In this document: positions 62,978 to 64,000 of the stretch, in pieces | Position numbering within the stretch: the stretch's first letter is position 1 | Layout: each line of letters starts with the position of its first letter | DNA from: Planococcus antarcticus DSM 14505 | GTDB taxonomy: Bacteria > Bacillota > Bacilli > Bacillales_A > Planococcaceae | Length of the DNA: 64,000 nt | Direction of reading: 5' to 3' | NCBI RefSeq assembly: GCF_001687565.2 | Contig: NZ_CP016534.2 | Location: 1,120,501-1,184,500, forward strand | Notes under the pieces: generated by a model | Told to the model about the DNA's origin: nothing | Seen by the model: the letters and a program-made list of their open reading frames with translations, nothing else | Database searches by the model: none | Program-made: the position numbers and the translations under genes

Positions 62978-64000
62978 ATGACCATACAAATGTTCGAAAA
63001 ACCGTTAGGCATGAGAGACGATTTTCCATTTATCGCGAAAAAGAAAGCGGAGCTACGCTCAAGTGGAACATCCATTATTCAGCAGGCAGGCTATGATCTG
63101 TTGCAGACACCAACTTTGGAATATTATGAAACGATCGGTAAAATTTCAGCAATCGCAGACAATGCCTTGTTCAAATTATTAGACAGCCAAGGTGAAACTT
63201 TGGTTTTGCGTCCTGATATGACTTCACCAATCGCGCGTGTTGCTGCAGCTAAACTATTGAAAGAAAAGATACCGGTAAGACTTGGCTATTATTCAAACGT
63301 TTTCCGTGCTCAAAAGCGAGAAGGCGGACGACCAGCTGAATTTGAACAAATGGGTGTGGAGCTGATTGGTGACGATTCAATATATGCCGATGCAGAAGTG
63401 ATTCTTCTTGCGGGAAATATTATAAAAAAATTAGGTATCGAATCGAGTCGTTTCGTAATTGGACATACCCAATTATTGCAGTTGATTTTAGAAGATTTCG
63501 GGTTAAATCAAGAGCAAATTGAACAAGTTCATAGCGCATTTGTTTCAAAAAATAGTGTTGGCTTTGAAACTTTAGCAAAACAATTGCCTATCGAAGCGTC
63601 TAGAGTCGAATCGTTTATTGGCTTGATATCAACGACTACTGTAGAAGAATGGCAACAATGGATTGATCCTCATAACGCCAAACAAAGTTCTTTATTTGAA
63701 GACATGAAAAAGCTGAAAAACATATTAGATCGCAGCGGCTTAGCTGACGCGGTAACTTATGATTTGTCGTTTAACAGCCATATGACCTATTACACCGGCT
63801 TAGTATTTGAAGTGTATGCAACGGGCAGTGGTTTTCCACTCGGTAACGGTGGACGTTATGACGGCTTGATGAAACAATTTGGACTAGAGGTTGGTGCAAC
63901 CGGCTTTGGATTACGCGTCGATCGTTTGCTAGAACTTATTTCAGCTGTTTCAGAACAACAAGAACATACGTTGATCTTATTTGATGAACGAAACGAAGAG
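62978..64000 (+). CDS. hisZ: HisZ, ATP phosphoribosyltransferase regulatory subunit (3' end beyond window)
   Basis: The first 341 residues are inside the window and the frame is open at its right edge. HisZ is a catalytically inactive paralogue of histidyl-tRNA synthetase that activates short-form HisG in the first step of histidine synthesis. Class II fold marks: KPLGMRDDFPF at the start, RPDMTSPIARV (motif 2-like), LGYYSNVFRAQKREGGRPAEFEQMGVELIG, and YYTGLVFEVYATG with GNGGRYDGLM. AGGGAG precedes ATG 62978. In Bacillus hisG and the other his genes follow. Confidence 0.93.
   Translation, partial: MTIQMFEKPLGMRDDFPFIAKKKAELRSSGTSIIQQAGYDLLQTPTLEYYETIGKISAIADNALFKLLDSQGETLVLRPDMTSPIARVAAAKLLKEKIPVRLGYYSNVFRAQKREGGRPAEFEQMGVELIGDDSIYADAEVILLAGNIIKKLGIESSRFVIGHTQLLQLILEDFGLNQEQIEQVHSAFVSKNSVGFETLAKQLPIEASRVESFIGLISTTTVEEWQQWIDPHNAKQSSLFEDMKKLKNILDRSGLADAVTYDLSFNSHMTYYTGLVFEVYATGSGFPLGNGGRYDGLMKQFGLEVGATGFGLRVDRLLELISAVSEQQEHTLILFDERNEE

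Noticed and set aside
1..64000. tRNA, rRNA, CRISPR arrays, prophage or insertion sequences
   Set aside because: None recognised on reading both strands; no transposase, integrase or regularly spaced repeats.

Overview
The window reads as chromosome of a low-to-mid GC Bacillota of the Bacillales. Gene content and order match the Bacillus subtilis yhe-yha-ecs, hem, yhf, comK, uvrBA and hprK-lgt-his blocks, joined in one stretch. Spore-linked neighbours of those blocks (yheC/yheD, yhaL) are absent, as are ecsC and serC. From memory of such genomes the best guess is Planococcaceae, Planococcus or a close relative; this is inference from gene content, not a database match. No rRNA, tRNA, CRISPR array, phage or transposase gene was seen.

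Layout. 1-2333: end of a chromate transporter, then kynU and kynB of tryptophan catabolism. 2334-3830: a tandem structured repeat, then two leftward genes (a cysteine-less ArsC-like protein and a universal stress protein), each behind a sigma-B-like promoter. 3857-7930: a promoter, a 24-codon leader peptide, an intrinsic terminator and a heterodimeric ABC exporter like YheI/YheH (BmrC/BmrD), apparently an attenuation-controlled drug-efflux operon. 8182-18692: yheE, yheB, yheA, yhaR, yhzD, a decayed yhaQP ABC transporter, and the nuclease set yhaO-yhaN-yhaM. 18848-25774: prsA, small membrane proteins, hpr/scoC, a YtxH protein, trpP with a TRAP-like site on its ribosome binding site, hit, ecsAB. 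25816-32881: an M20 amidohydrolase, a cation antiporter, hmoB, and the haem operon hemE-hemH-hemY with a lipoprotein. 33792-39519: yhfH, lplJ and a Bce-type peptide-antibiotic sensing/detoxification module. 39534-46174: lcfB behind a FadR-like operator, an S9 peptidase, an enoyl-CoA hydratase and a UbiB-family protein. 46520-55695: comK, an IDEAL-domain protein, uvrB-uvrA behind a LexA-like box, a YvlB-like protein, a K+ channel and a broken M20 peptidase. 55715-58799: a DUF1801 protein, a TetM-like ribosomal-protection GTPase and a cell-wall amidase. 58967-64000: hprK-lgt-yvoD-ppaX-yvoF and the start of hisZ.

Three themes run through the window. First, regulation can be read from the DNA: leader-peptide attenuation, TRAP, FadR, LexA, ComK and sigma-B candidates. 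Second, there are two dispersed repeat families: a long hairpin of about 105 bp with a compensatory base-pair change between copies, and MITE-like elements with inverted ends. Third, there is localized gene decay: three in-frame TAG codons in two otherwise intact genes, a lost start codon, and three A-tracts where one extra A would restore the expected frame.

The best candidate for something not yet described is the leader-peptide region at 3857-4418 upstream of the BmrCD-like exporter. It combines a Pro-Pro-Val-Phe-Phe-stop peptide, a strong terminator and a second short reading frame carrying a correctly phased A AAA AAC heptamer.
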